A stretch of DNA of 64,000 bases from the NCBI GenBank assembly GCA_949358305.1, contig OX442314.1:1863087-1927086 (forward strand). Direction: 5' to 3'. The notes below the pieces were generated by a model that saw nothing but the letters and a program-made list of their open reading frames with translations, was not told the origin of the DNA and ran no database searches. Below are positions 47,001 to 56,500 of this stretch, piece after piece. Source of the stretch: Strigamia acuminata (taxonomy: Eukaryota > Arthropoda > Chilopoda > Geophilomorpha > Linotaeniidae). Made by a program: the position numbers and the translations under genes. Numbering within the stretch: position 1 is the stretch's first letter; each line of letters begins with the position of its first letter.

Positions 47001-47178
47001 GTAAATGTGGCGACTGTTGTCCGGCCTCTGCGTGTCCATGTTCAGACTCAGTGGACGGTGTACGAGAGGGCATCAAAAAATATTCAGCGCCGTCCGCACC
47101 TGTCGCTCCTCCTCGCGTCTTTGCACGACGTGAAGTACTCGCACCTCGTTGGCGTGTTCTGTCCTTCTTTGGTGGCAT
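43900..47178 (-). CDS. Gag of the 14.2-kb gypsy element
   Basis: 1092 residues, starting MPPKKDRTRQRG, with a stop at 43900. Residues ~100-400 are a long charged coiled coil. Around ~560-660 comes an Arg/Ser-rich stretch (SRDRSRGSRGSHSRSRSR), then a capsid-like region with WLAGTQFLDEILRLARSHG and MPGEDIREFLKRTEELVKRL. A CCHC zinc knuckle, CHNCGQIGHWARQC, is at ~1053-1066. This is two to three times the usual gypsy Gag because of the coiled coil and RS part. The last codons hold the A AAA AAC slippery heptamer, leading into pol. Confidence 0.93.
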   Translation of the reverse strand: MPPKKDRTRQRGASTSRRAKTRGGATGADGAEYFLMPSRTPSTESEHGHAEAGQQSPHLLTQDMQTGETQKDVALTPTKTTEFRQEDNVTPTHSRASSVKSKDSKPYDKWSKEELLAMVRATRKRVKELESRRATPTSSRSISTSGTTSPTRELLREVRFRMQQLFNETQDAVDDTARRYEEGVPLTQAGATAAVEDAERRTKEFHNLRLQEDQLIKQYHMEDRHARKHRKDRENLKLALDKQLKVVQDQMAVEKARLADAQNEITKQMDIGKTRLADVQREMTRQVLLDKKRMEEDDLRHKEAMQKMDENLLEERKEIEVERVRVETERKRVQAERAKLETAVQDENDYLRRATLEAQEEAERAKQALLEIKYLAQLQYSQSQQEVPTEFMIEDSSAPIKRGKVSGIIPPDDKKSTASPTRNKNLLNVIDQRNQKYNTPGKDKCNPGDPSRQGTDYKSDYPENLSKELLKDQLDANREGNVNLDNTSGGRGITFTAQSAENRGKRKYSPKHGAGRGAQFHEESDYSPEREREPRKHIRTGQPFERGRNEENSRQNYDQSRSEWGSYRENEQNYQGRNSRQQHDQGRDRGPPPGGSYRDRQDRNHSSHDRSRSRDRSRGSRGSHSRSRSRQGGSMQDDDQEAQLGREWLEKFISDKIQEGLTGKSARQKAMEAALQKKIRKYCAVNWVHRIVRASEIKWDRINPDLFDGSWLAGTQFLDEILRLARSHGADPQDALERIIPKALTGGAADWFCESRFTNWDKFAAGFIKEYGESGETLMKYWDDLHQMPGEDIREFLKRTEELVKRLPDHQSDSTVDRQFRKGLTEYSKSVLLTTHVPVESSFKKLAEFLRDNQELIDETFLKYLPFMEQEARKDFLQQQLEFTRANSKMMQPRSRFQANQKETKVITARGSGASPHPPPRVPMTPSAKWVHDVDDDGEPTGHTLYQMNLPTRQDVDDLIEAAQAFFTKSNATAPKYQPPTQPKSVPDTITPTKKAARVDIRKTPQEMVTSMPPEPAKPTEEDKQPVKVDTGKAEEMPEATPRVKLTPETSPCHNCGQIGHWARQCTQPPKPVSKEEMRKAIRTLTECLKNM
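43906..43912 (-). promoter_or_regulatory. -1 ribosomal frameshift heptamer A AAA AAC
   Basis: In gag frame the sequence reads ctA AAA AAC atg taa, the canonical X XXY YYZ slippery site, two codons before the gag stop. Pol is open in exactly the -1 frame across a 124-nt overlap. I did not model a downstream pseudoknot. Confidence 0.85.
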
Positions 47179-47273
47179 TGTTAGTCAAGAAAATGACAGA
47201 GAAGAAAGAAACAGACTTTTAATGCTAAAATAATAAAAGATGGAGGTCCCTCAGTTAATTCAAAACTTTTTAG

Positions 47274-47298
47274 GGTTCAAATCCCGGCCAGGCCCCCA
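47274..47298 (-). other. Primer binding site, tRNA-Pro type
   Basis: Two bases inside the 5' LTR. The plus strand here reads as a tRNA 3' end: the T-loop word GGTTCAAAT, a T-stem, a 7-nt acceptor strand, discriminator C and CCA. A discriminator C73 with CCCCCA at the end is typical of eukaryotic tRNA-Pro. Complementarity runs about 25 nt, longer than the usual 18. Confidence 0.75.
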
Positions 47299-47300
47299 AG

Positions 47301-48737
47301 TGTTGTGATCTCAAATGTCACCTTTGCAACTGAGATACAACGGGTTGCCACGACGGGTCTTATCAAAACTATTCCCTATTCTAAATATTAAATGAGGAGA
47401 AATATTAATGATTAATTAATATTCCTTCTCAGGCTAAGACTTCTTAATAAGATCTGACTTATTAATAAAATACACTTTACTTGCTTGAAATGACTATTTG
47501 TTATTTATTCGGGGAAAATTGGGTTAATTATACAAATAATGCGTAATTTAAACAATACTACTTTAAATAATACGAATTGTTAGTAAATGGAAACAATAAA
47601 ACTTCTCCCGCGACGTGGCTGGCTTGCAACGTCGTGGTTTCGTTACCTCTTCTTGATTGTTGCAGATGGCAACAACGCAACTTGCAAATGGCGAGAATAG
47701 TGCCGGGATATCCGGAAAGGACGTGCTTTCGCACTTTTCAACACTACTCACGCTTCTGCAAACTCTCCTCCTCGGCGGCTGGCTGTTCAGGTAATTTCTC
47801 GGGCCTGAGAAATTCCGTGGCGGCTGGTCGTCGTGGTTCGTCTCGGGCGGCGTCTCGCAATTCGGGTCCCGTGGTGGTTCCGTAGTCGCGGCGATGTCGT
47901 CCGTCTCTCGTGCGTCTCACACAGTGAATCTCGTACAAGTACTTGATTCCTTCTTGATTAAACGCTCAAGGTGGCGCCCGCTTGTTAAAGTCCAAGGCTA
48001 AGACTCCCTTGCTCTGAGTGCAAAGATAAACTCCCAAATTGTTACACACAATTTGGCTTCAAAACTCCACTGAAATCTCAGCTCAAACTGGCTGTTTGAG
48101 CAAGATAAATCTAGCCACAGAATCCCTAATGGCAAGACAAATATCTAGCTAACGAATCCCAATTAGCAAGATGAACCCTAGCTGCTTTACCCTATCAGCA
48201 AGGTGAATCCAAGAACTTTGGCAAAATATCACAAATCAAATAATTACTGTGTTTGTGAACTGGAGCAATACTTGACATGTTGTGACTGTTTGGAAAGGAG
48301 ACTTGAACTGAAGTTGTGAGAGCAATTTTTCCCAGAACTCCTAGGTGAATTGCACCACAACTCCTTATACGAATTTAGATTGCGCCATAACCCTTTATCC
48401 GGGAGCAGGATGCACATCCTGTGCACCATCCAGGGCTGGTTGCTGTGGTGATTTTGCATCACCTGTTCTCCTTGCTCAATGTGGTGCAATATTAAGTATG
48501 ATTGAGAGAATAAAGAAATTAGTCTTTTTTATATAAGAAATAAAACATCAAAATATTTATTCTTTTAGATACAGCATAAGGATATTTGGAAAAACGTGAT
48601 GATTGCTCTGGAATTCTCAATTTTCTCTGTCCAATAAATATTAAAACACTTGGAAAAACACGATAAAGCACACAAATTATGATAAGAATATTAAATTGTT
48701 CTTTTCAAATCACTCAGTGACCATCATGGCCACTGCA
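47301..48737 (-). repeat. 5' LTR (element sense) of the 14.2-kb gypsy element
   Basis: Same 1437 bp as the other LTR; the equivalent TATA box is at ~48525-48534, about 205 bp into the LTR in element sense, and would drive the gag-pol transcript. Confidence 0.95.
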
Positions 48738-48757
48738 GTATATGCACATGCGCATAG

Positions 48758-49341
48758 CCAATGAGGAAAGGGCCAAAGTGTGCAAACCTCGGGCTCCAGC
48801 ATAAAAATAAAAATGTTTGCAATATTAAAATAAACAATGGAAACATATGTTAAATAAAACAAAACTGATTAGTAACTTTGTGTTTTAAAATTGAATCGTT
48901 TACTTCCGTGGCTCTGTGTTTCACGGAGTCCGAGCTGTTTGGTTTTTATTTCCTACTGGAAAGAAACATGGCGGCGCATCTCGTTCTTGTTGGTTGCGCA
49001 TCATCCACGAGCACGGCTGCAACAACATGCTAACACTTCTGCCATGTGTGTCGCGAGCCCATAGCCACTAACGGAAGGTGAGACTTGATTCAAGGTGAAA
49101 TAGTGAGTCCAAATATCAATTGCATTTCAACGTGTCCCCTGGTCAGTCGAGGGAAGGGACAACCACTATCTTGAATAGCAATTTTTTTTCCTATTGATTT
49201 TTTTCTGCAAATTTATGACTTTGTTTATGTGATAATAAACTATATATCAAGTGAAATTTATAGTGATTCATCATTTATTTAATTAGATATTCTACTTGGA
49301 AATTTTCTATACTCCTTATAACTCCAGCTTCACTTGTTTAA
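48758..49341. repeat. Duplicated 3' flank module, copy 2 (left part)
   Basis: Corresponds to 30910-31460 with small indels. It is interrupted at a TTAA by the MITE; the module continues at 50401. Confidence 0.75.
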
Positions 49342-49939
49342 CCCTCAGATGGGCAACCCTATATCTATTTGGGTGCAACACTCTTCTTGAATAGGAAAAC
49401 TTTTTTTTGGTTTAATATAATTTTCTGAAAATTTCTGACTTTGTTCACACAACAATAAGGTTTGTCTGAAAAAAATTTTGGAGTGTTCTGTACGTTATTT
49501 ATTTATTTATTCACCTTTAAAAATTCTGCCCCTTAGAAATCCTAGCTTAAATTTAAGTTGGCTTCTCCCAATCATATAAAAGCGCTTCTACGTAATGCTT
49601 CCCATTTTTACCAGCAGACACCCTATGGCGCTAGTAGTCCAACACAAGTGATTACGCGTTTCGATTATGTTTCCATTTCGTTCCAATTTTGTTCCAATTC
49701 CGTTTCAATTCCGTTCAAAATTCGTTTTCACTACTATGTATATAAACAGAACAAAACAATTGATATTTTTAACCAAACTGAAGCATGGGGACACCAAAAA
49801 CAGTAGCGCCAAGTGCGACAATTTTTCGCACTACCCTAAAGCGCTTCAGCTACTGGCCGTTTTTATTTAATTATTTTGCACCCAAATAGGTACATGGTGG
49901 GCACCAAAGCGTCGTCTTTGGAGATTGTCCATCTGAGGG
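49342..49939. mobile_element. piggyBac-type MITE
   Basis: 598 bp flanked by TTAA on both sides (49338-49341, 49940-49943). Terminal inverted repeats start CCCTCAGATGG and end CCATCTGAGGG, and subterminal arms ctatttgggtgca / tgcacccaaatag extend the symmetry. A TTAA target with CCC ends is the piggyBac hallmark. No transposase inside. Both internal ORFs are short and unconvincing. Confidence 0.85.
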
Positions 49940-49946
49940 TTAAGAT

Positions 49947-50400
49947 TGTTGTGATTCCGGATCACAAGAAGTGATTGATTATGTTTACTAAGTTATTAGT
50001 AACCCTATTGACCGCTAGGAGTAAGCCGGAGGACAAGATTGGCTAGTCCCCCGTTTCTGCGAAACTGCCTAATCAGGCAGAATTTGCAAATGTCATCATT
50101 TCCGGTGGTTATATAAACCAGTGTTTGACCAGAAACGACACTTACAGTTACAGTTTACCTTTCGGCAACGTCATCATTTTCCTCACCTTTCAGGCCGTTT
50201 TACCGGATTGATCGAGGACCAATGTTAGCTGATTTACAACTGTACAACCAAGACAAATCGTTTGACGAAGTAAATCTACGTTCCGAGACCACATTATTAA
50301 TCAAGTGTATTATTTATCGTAAGTTAGAAATAAAGTATTATTCCATTATTCATGTTGTCCCGATCTATTGTATTATTCTCCACTAAGTCGAATCGCGACA
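49947..50400 (+). mobile_element. Solo LTR
   Basis: 454 bp, TGTTGTGATTCC...CGCGACA, flanked by the 4-bp direct repeat AGAT (49943-49946 and 50401-50404). It has a TATA box (ttatataaac, ~50109) and AATAAA (~50328). The ends resemble those of the 14.2-kb element (TGTTGTGAT) but the body does not. No internal region, so it is the product of LTR-LTR recombination. It landed three bases beyond the MITE. Confidence 0.88.
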
Positions 50401-50515
50401 AGATAAGAGCGCTTCAACTAAAAGCTTCAAACTCTCACCAGCGGGCGCTGGCTGTCGGCTGGTCAAAACAAAGTGTTTGCGCGTGCGAGTTGGTAATTTG
50501 TGGCGCAAAATTCAA

Positions 50516-50698
50516 ATGCAAGAAAACTTGTTGAGAACGCTCAACGTCGAGGCCTCCGTCTGCAAACTCGACTGCAGCGAGCTCTACGCGTAATACATGG
50601 CGCAAACGGAATTATTTTTTGTAAGAAAGTGCGCTTTAGGTGCTTCTGGTGTAATGTGCTACGGAGCCCTGCGAGGAACATACAGCAATGCTTTGTAA
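50516..50698 (+). CDS. Possible tiny two-exon ORF
   Basis: Exon 50516-50589 and exon 50626-50698 join in frame through a 36-nt gt...ag interval to give 48 residues, MQENLLRTLNVEASVCKLDC through GVMCYGALRGTY. The second part has the small-residue pattern of a membrane helix. It lies just past duplicated flank sequence. The interval is shorter than any firm intron here (minimum 49), so this may be chance. Family not recognised. Confidence 0.22.
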
Positions 50699-51151
50699 CT
50701 TTTTTTGTGAGATGAGAATTGTTGATTATCCATCCATGGGAAAATAAAAATGTTTTCAACGAAAAAAATTGTGCAATGTTTATAACAAAGAAGTGGAGTG
50801 AAAAAGATGTACAAAAATATGACACGTTCTGCCGACAAAATTTAACAATACTTGTGAGGCGGGCTTTTTGAAATGAAAAATTTTCAAAATACATTTACAA
50901 AGTATTTTAATTTGTTATTTTCCCTTGTTAGGAAAAAAGAAGCTAACACCTCGAAATACATCGATTTGAGAAAACTTACATTGACGAAACCAATCACAGC
51001 ACGCTTTGAAAATAATACCAGGCTGAAGTTGGCACTACATTCACATTCGCCCAAACTACAGATAGAACAAATCCCAATTTTATTTACCACAGATTTCAAT
51101 GGTTTTTACACCATTAAAATGTAGACCTAAACTGTAAAAACGACGACACAA

Positions 51152-51947
51152 TTACATGGTAGTTCTTTGACTCGCGTACATCGCTTCGATAAAAGCGCTG
51201 TCGAAATCAGCCACGCACCAACCGGTGAAAGAACTCGTGTTGTCCACCGCCAGATTCAGTATTTCGTCTTTTAAACGCAGATATTCCTTGTAACTTTCCA
51301 AAGCAACAATAAATAATCCAAATAATTCAAATTAGCCATCGATAAAAGCACCTAACAAATCAATTGATTTTACTCGAAAAACATCCGTCGGGTAACCCAT
51401 TTCTTCCAGCTTATCAAATATGGGAATCTCGGCTAAAGACTGGTAGAAGAATAACTGCAATTTGTCAAACTTATCACCAAGATATTCTAAAATAAATTAA
51501 ATTAAATTTTACCAAATAAAAACTTGACTTGATCGAATAACTTCTCCACGTGCCGATGAGTGACCAAATTCGGGTCACTTTCGGTGTACTCGTACCAGTA
51601 CTCCAGATAACACCACAACCAACGAATTTGGAAATTCCTTTTCGGGTAATCCTCGAAACTCAATGGATTTTCTCCTATTGAAAAACAATTGAAAACATTA
51701 AATAGAAATTAAATTTGTCGATCAACCGATCAATTTGCAAATTACCAACAAATTTCCAACATTGGAAAGCGATATCTTGCGCTTGGAAACTGAATCCGGC
51801 ATCTTGGAAACCAACAAATATAATTTCACCTAAACTTTTGAGTCATTCAAAATTAGAAAACGTTGCCGAATTGCGTCTAATGCACCAATTTACCCGTCTC
51901 TTTGTTCCGTATGATGTTTTTCAGTCTCAGGTAGTTGTGGCAAAGAA
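51152..51947 (-). pseudogene. Decayed multi-exon gene, family not recognised
   Basis: Five minus-strand blocks read as protein and mostly join in phase: 51947-51894 (NYLRLKNIIRNKETG), 51829-51746 (FVGFQDAGFSFQAQDIAFQC), 51674-51513 (FEDYPKRNFQIRWLWCYLEY), 51486-51374 (FFYQSLAEIPIFDKLEEMG) and about 51289-51152 (ADFDSAFIEAMYASQRTTM, stop). Two defects show. The interval 51487-51512 would be a 26-nt intron. The last exon continues the frame only if it starts at ggaaagtt, where the acceptor reads ctttg, with no AG. The 5' end is cut off by the Merlin remnant at about 52 kb. I read this as a gene broken by that insertion. Confidence 0.55.
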
Positions 51948-52019
51948 CTATGGGCTGTGGTGTGGCCACCATTGTTGCTCGATTATCTGGTTACTTGGTT
52001 ACCTGGCGATCTTGTCTGC

Positions 52020-52228
52020 ATCAAAGAAACTGGATAAGGTAAGGTTCGGGGTAAGGTTCAAGGGTAGTCCCCCCTTGTTAGATAAAAAAACACACAATTC
52101 TTATCAAAAGTGTAGGAAATTAAGTTCCTGGATACAGGCTCTATGTCATCTAGGAGAGCTTGAAAAGAGTCAATGCCTCTGTCTCTCTTGTTTTTGAACC
52201 AGAGGTATTCAGATAGGTGGTCAGCAAG
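52020..52228 (-). pseudogene. Merlin (ISXO2-like) transposase, C-terminal fragment
   Basis: The minus strand reads LADHLSEYLWFKNKRDRGID then FQALLDDIEPVSRN, the tail of ISXO2-type DDE transposases. The rest is at 58889-59650 in the same orientation; everything between was inserted later. Confidence 0.7.
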
Positions 52229-52597
52229 GTTTCCCAGGAGAAAAAGGTTCTGCAGAATTCTGCATGCTGTGCAGAAAAATTTTCTTCAGAAAATCTTACC
52301 AAATTCTGCAGAATTCTTCAGAAAAATGTTAACCTTTTCTGCAGAATATTTTCTGCAGAAAGCATTTTATGCAGAAAAAAGTACCAAATTCTGCAGAATT
52401 CTGCAGAATTCTGGAAAAAAGAATAGATGTACATACTTATACATTTACAAACTCAAATTTTTTTTCACCATATAAAGCCATTTAGTTTCTTTTACAACCC
52501 ATATTCCACAATTAGTTTTCATTGTTATTAGCACAAATTGCATGTTTTATTGACACTTTTATTTATCTTTATTTAAATTTTTTATTTTTTTTTTCTT

Positions 52598-52672
52598 ACC
52601 ATGACTTCTGCCGGAATTGAACCCGGGATCCATTGTTCTAAAGACCAGAGCTCTATCCACTCGGCTTGTGTA
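52598..52672 (-). other. tRNA-like (SINE head or tRNA pseudogene)
   Basis: The minus strand carries AAGCCGAGTGGATAGAGCTC (A-box like) and, about 35 nt on, GGGTTCAATTCC, a perfect B-box, then an A-rich tail. T-stem pairing is broken at two positions and the acceptor stem does not pair, so it is not a working tRNA. Confidence 0.55.
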
Positions 52673-52766
52673 GCTTATACTATTTGAATGCATAACTTCT
52701 TTTATATAGTTACTTTTTCCGAAATGGTTTTAAATTTTCAAATAGTCTAAGCTTTAAATAAAAAGT

Positions 52767-53011
52767 TGTTGTGTTCCAGCGCAACTAATTAACTGTAAAT
52801 TGATCAATCTATTGTAATAATTGACTCTGAGTTTGTAATAAGTAATTCTAAATTGTACACGCGGAATTGTTAAGGTTGCTCTGGGCAACGGTTGGAATAA
52901 AAGGACAGAACATGTTCGGTTTTGATTGAATTCAGACGTTTCGTTTCTGCCTTATGAAAAGGCATAAAGTTTGTTAGTGTTAGACAGTAAATTCTAAAGC
53001 AGAAACACTAA
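52767..53011 (+). repeat. 5' LTR of the Mag-like element
   Basis: 245 bp, tgttgtgttccagcgc...cactaa; direct repeat of 58301-58545. Confidence 0.88.
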
Positions 53012-53532
53012 ATTGGCGCAGTCGACTTGTTGTCGAGCCGAGAAGAAGGGAACACGACTATACAAGTATGTCGCATGAATTTCAAAGTGAAATTTCGAGT
53101 CTTATCTTGTGTAAAGATTAAGAAGACATCGTTTTGTCATCGAACGTCCAACGTTCGTTTTTTTTTGCCGGAGATCGGTTGTGCTGTGTTGAGGGAACGT
53201 TTTCCCATCGTCGAACGTCGTGCGTTCGTTTTTGTCTTTTCCTTTTTCGTTAGAAATTGGACTGTTGGTTTTGCCGGGATCGTGGAACGTTTAATATCGC
53301 GTGAAGCGGGACTATTTGGTTGTGCTGCACTGGACATTTGCGGTTGGTCTGCAATTCGTCGTGTTGGCGTGTCGGCTTAGAGGGTTTCTTCGCACGACGC
53401 CTGATGAGCGCAACAGTTTGTCGTGTGTTATTTTGTACTTTTTATTTTTATTTTTTTTTCATTTTTCCCGAGAAGGGAAATTTTGACTTTGGTGTAAGCA
53501 GTCGTCTTCGACCATCAGAGTTCGAATCAAAG

Positions 53533-56500
53533 ATGGCCGCACCCAAAATGATTCTTGGACATCCTGGGCCTTTTGAGGGCAAGTACGCGGCCGACTGGGA
53601 CCGTTATTTGGAGCGGGTGGCAGAATTCCGTGCGCTCAACGACATTCCTGATTTAAAGCAGAAGTCCTTGCTTTTGTCACTTATTGGTGCTAAAGCGTAT
53701 GCTGAGCTTCAGAAAGCTGCTCATCCGGAGAAGTTGGCCACTAAAGATTACCAACAGGTTGTGGACTTGATGAGATTGCATCTGTTGCTCAGCCACATGT
53801 CTGCAGGCAGAGGCTGGGCCTACGTATGCGCAAGAAGGAAGAGTCAGTGGAGGATTACCTGACAGTGTTGAAGGGCTTGGCCCAACCGTGTGGGTTCACC
53901 ACACCTGAGGAGACCGACACCGGCGTGCTCGACGCATTCCTCCGCGGCATTAACGACTCCGGGATGCGTAAGTACATTATGTTGTACGAGAATTTAACAT
54001 TAAAACAAGCAGCAAAGCTTGCCACCTCGTACGAGTCGGCGATGGCGACGCCGTCGGCCGCAGTGGACCCCGAAATCACTGCTGCAGTGCCACAGCATTT
54101 GATGGAAGCTTCAATTAATCAGTTTAGGCAAGCCCGCTCGGGCAGACGTGGAGGAGCCCTGGGAGCGGGCACATCAAGTGCGGGTGCTGCGAGTGGCGTT
54201 TCTTTTGGTGTCCAGGGAGGCCAAAACGTTCGCGGGGGGCGTGGTGGTTTTTCCGGCAGGTGGCAACGAGGAGGAGGACGTGGAGGTGCGCGCGGCGCCG
54301 GTGGTGTCGCTTGTTGGCACTGCGGCGGCCCGCATTTCCGTCACCAGTGCCCTGAGTGGACCAGCAAGAACGCTGGCGGAGTGAACAATGCAGCGCAGGG
54401 CAGTGACACTAGTGCAAAGCCAGAGTTCAAGCAGAAGACTGCGCCGGTCAACACGATGGGCTGGCAAGATGAGGAGGATGATGGCATTCCTCCGGACTCA
54501 TGGGATATTTTTGGCATTGAGGAAGGTAGTGAAAGGTATCCCCCGGTTTGGTTGAAGTTGAATGTGTGTGGCCATGTGTGGCGATTTCAGGTGGACTCCG
54601 GTGCTGAGCGGTCATTGATAACTTGGACCCAATTTACATCGCTCACAGGGGTTGATAGTTGCTTTCCCGCGCTGCGCAGAATTGAATTAAATCTTAGAAC
54701 ATATACAGGTGCACCAATAACTGTGTTTGGTCAAGTGGCCCTGCCGGTCACCTATTTGGATAGGTCTGAGACGGTGGATTTGCTGGTGGTCAGCGGATCT
54801 GGCCCTAACCTTTTGGGAAGGGACCTTATGCAGCGTCTTGGGATGAGGATCGAGCAGGACCCGAGCGTGGCGCAGGCGAGTGACCTGCCACCTTTGGAGG
54901 TTCACCTATCGTCCGATGCTTCCGCGCAGGAGCAGTTGGCTACCCTTTTAGACAAGTATGCAAAGGTTTTCGAGGTTGGTTTGGGCGCATTCAATGGGCC
55001 CCCTATTGATTTAAAGATGAGGGAAAACATGGCCCCCAGGTTTTTTAGGCCCCGACCGGTACCGATTCCACTGCGCCCTCTCGTAGAGGCTGAGATTGAC
55101 CGCCTTGTGGTGGAGGGCATTTTCACGCCCATCACATTCTCTGAATGGGCGACGCCTCTCGTGGTCGTGCGGAAAAAGGATGGCGGCGTTTGCCTTTGCG
55201 GCGACTACAGGTCGACCATCAACGCCGCCATCCAACCCGACCCCTACCCATTATCCGCCATTGCTGACATCTTCGCTCAGGTGGGGGACGCAAAATTTTT
55301 TTCCAAACTCGATTATCGGCATGCGTACCTCCAACTGCCTCTGACCCCTAATTCGGCAAAAATTGCGGCGGTTAACACCATTAAGGGTTTAATGGCGGTT
55401 AACCGCCTACCATTCGGGACTATTTCGAGTAGTGGGATATTTCAGAGGTGCGCCGAGCGAGTGATGGTGGGTATAAGCAAGATATACATTTACCAAGACG
55501 ATATCTTGGTGGCGACCGCGACCATTGTCGACCATTTTGTCATCTTAACTCAGGTGCTTCATAGATTGTTGAAAAAGGGTTTGCGCTTGTGCAAAGGCAA
55601 ATGTGTTTTTTGTGTAACTTCTGTGGAGTTTTTGGGTTTTAGGTTAGCGAACGGTGGGGTGTCCCCCCTACCGGAGAGAGTGAGGGCAATCACACTCATT
55701 CCACCCCCGACTAGCGTTACGGAAGTCAAGTCCTTTTTGAGACTCGTGAATTTCTATGGACAGTTTGTTGAGGGTTTGTCGACTTTGGCCGCGCCTCTGT
55801 ATGCGTTGTTAGTTAAGGGGCAGCCGTGGGTTTGGTCATCTGCTCAGGTTGCCGCCTTTTCACAGATTAAGCAGGCGCTGGTCCGCGCGCCCGTCCTCAG
55901 GTTTTATGACCTTTCCCGACCGGCCGTCGTGGTCGCTGATGCTTCGCCAGTTGGCGTTGGGGCTGTCCTTGCTCAGGTGGGCGAGGACGAGCGGGAGTGG
56001 CCGGTGGTTTTCGCCTCGCGCTCCTTGTCATCTGCGGAAAGGAATTATGCGCAGATTGACAAGGAGGCGCTTGCAATTATGTTCGCGGTGAAGAGATTTC
56101 ATCAGTATGTGTGCGGTAGGCGTTTCACAATATATACTGACCACCGGCTCCTTTTGGGCATCCTTGGAAATGACCGTCCGATTGCCAACATCATTTGCCC
56201 CCGCATGCTGCGCTGGGCGTTGTCGCTCGCTTGTTACGATTACGAGTTGCGTTTCAGGAAGGGGATTGACGTGTCGAACGCGGATGCGCTTAGCCGAGCC
56301 CCAGTGGACACCCCGTCACTTGCAGAGGATGTGGTACATACCTTTCTGACTGAATTGGTTCGCGAGAGCTTGATTAGCAGGGACGAATTGGTGTCGGCGA
56401 CCAGAAACGACATGGTTTTGAGTCGGGTGGTCCGGTTGGTTGGTACGGGCGTGTGGTCCGACAGTGGTGATGTGGGTGCCATGGCCCCTTTTAAACAACG

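Larger units (their letters stand above)
34552..48737 (-). mobile_element. Complete 14.2-kb Ty3/gypsy LTR retrotransposon with three ORFs
   Basis: Two LTRs of exactly 1437 bp (TG...CA ends), a GTAT target duplication, a tRNA-Pro-type primer site next to the 5' LTR (its right-hand end here), and a purine tract next to the other. Order in its own sense: gag (47178-43900), pol in the -1 frame (to 39137), a spacer, then ORF3 (38360-36087). Integrase follows RNase H, as in Ty3/gypsy. All three frames are open. The ORFs in the two LTR copies translate identically, so the insertion is recent. It is well above the usual 5-9 kb for this group, because of the long gag, the long LTRs and ORF3. Confidence 0.95.
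34330..48757 (+). pseudogene. CS-alpha-beta defensin-like peptide gene, copy 2, split by an LTR retrotransposon
   Basis: Exon 1 is 34330-34378, a signal-peptide-like MKYLAIIFFLVILSC, with a perfect gtaagt donor. Exon 2 starts at 34446 and encodes the first four cysteines of the same pattern as copy 1. It is cut at 34551 by the 14.2-kb gypsy element. The rest of exon 2, with the final CxC pair and a TAG, lies at 48738-48757 beyond the element. The 4-bp target duplication GTAT (34548-34551 and 48738-48741) shows the insertion went straight into the reading frame. As it stands the locus can only make a truncated peptide running into LTR sequence. Confidence 0.8.

Noticed and set aside
50873-51124. 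83-codon plus-strand ORF (MKNFQNTFTKYFN)
   Set aside because: AT-driven Lys/Asn/Phe composition, no splice signals or recognisable motif.
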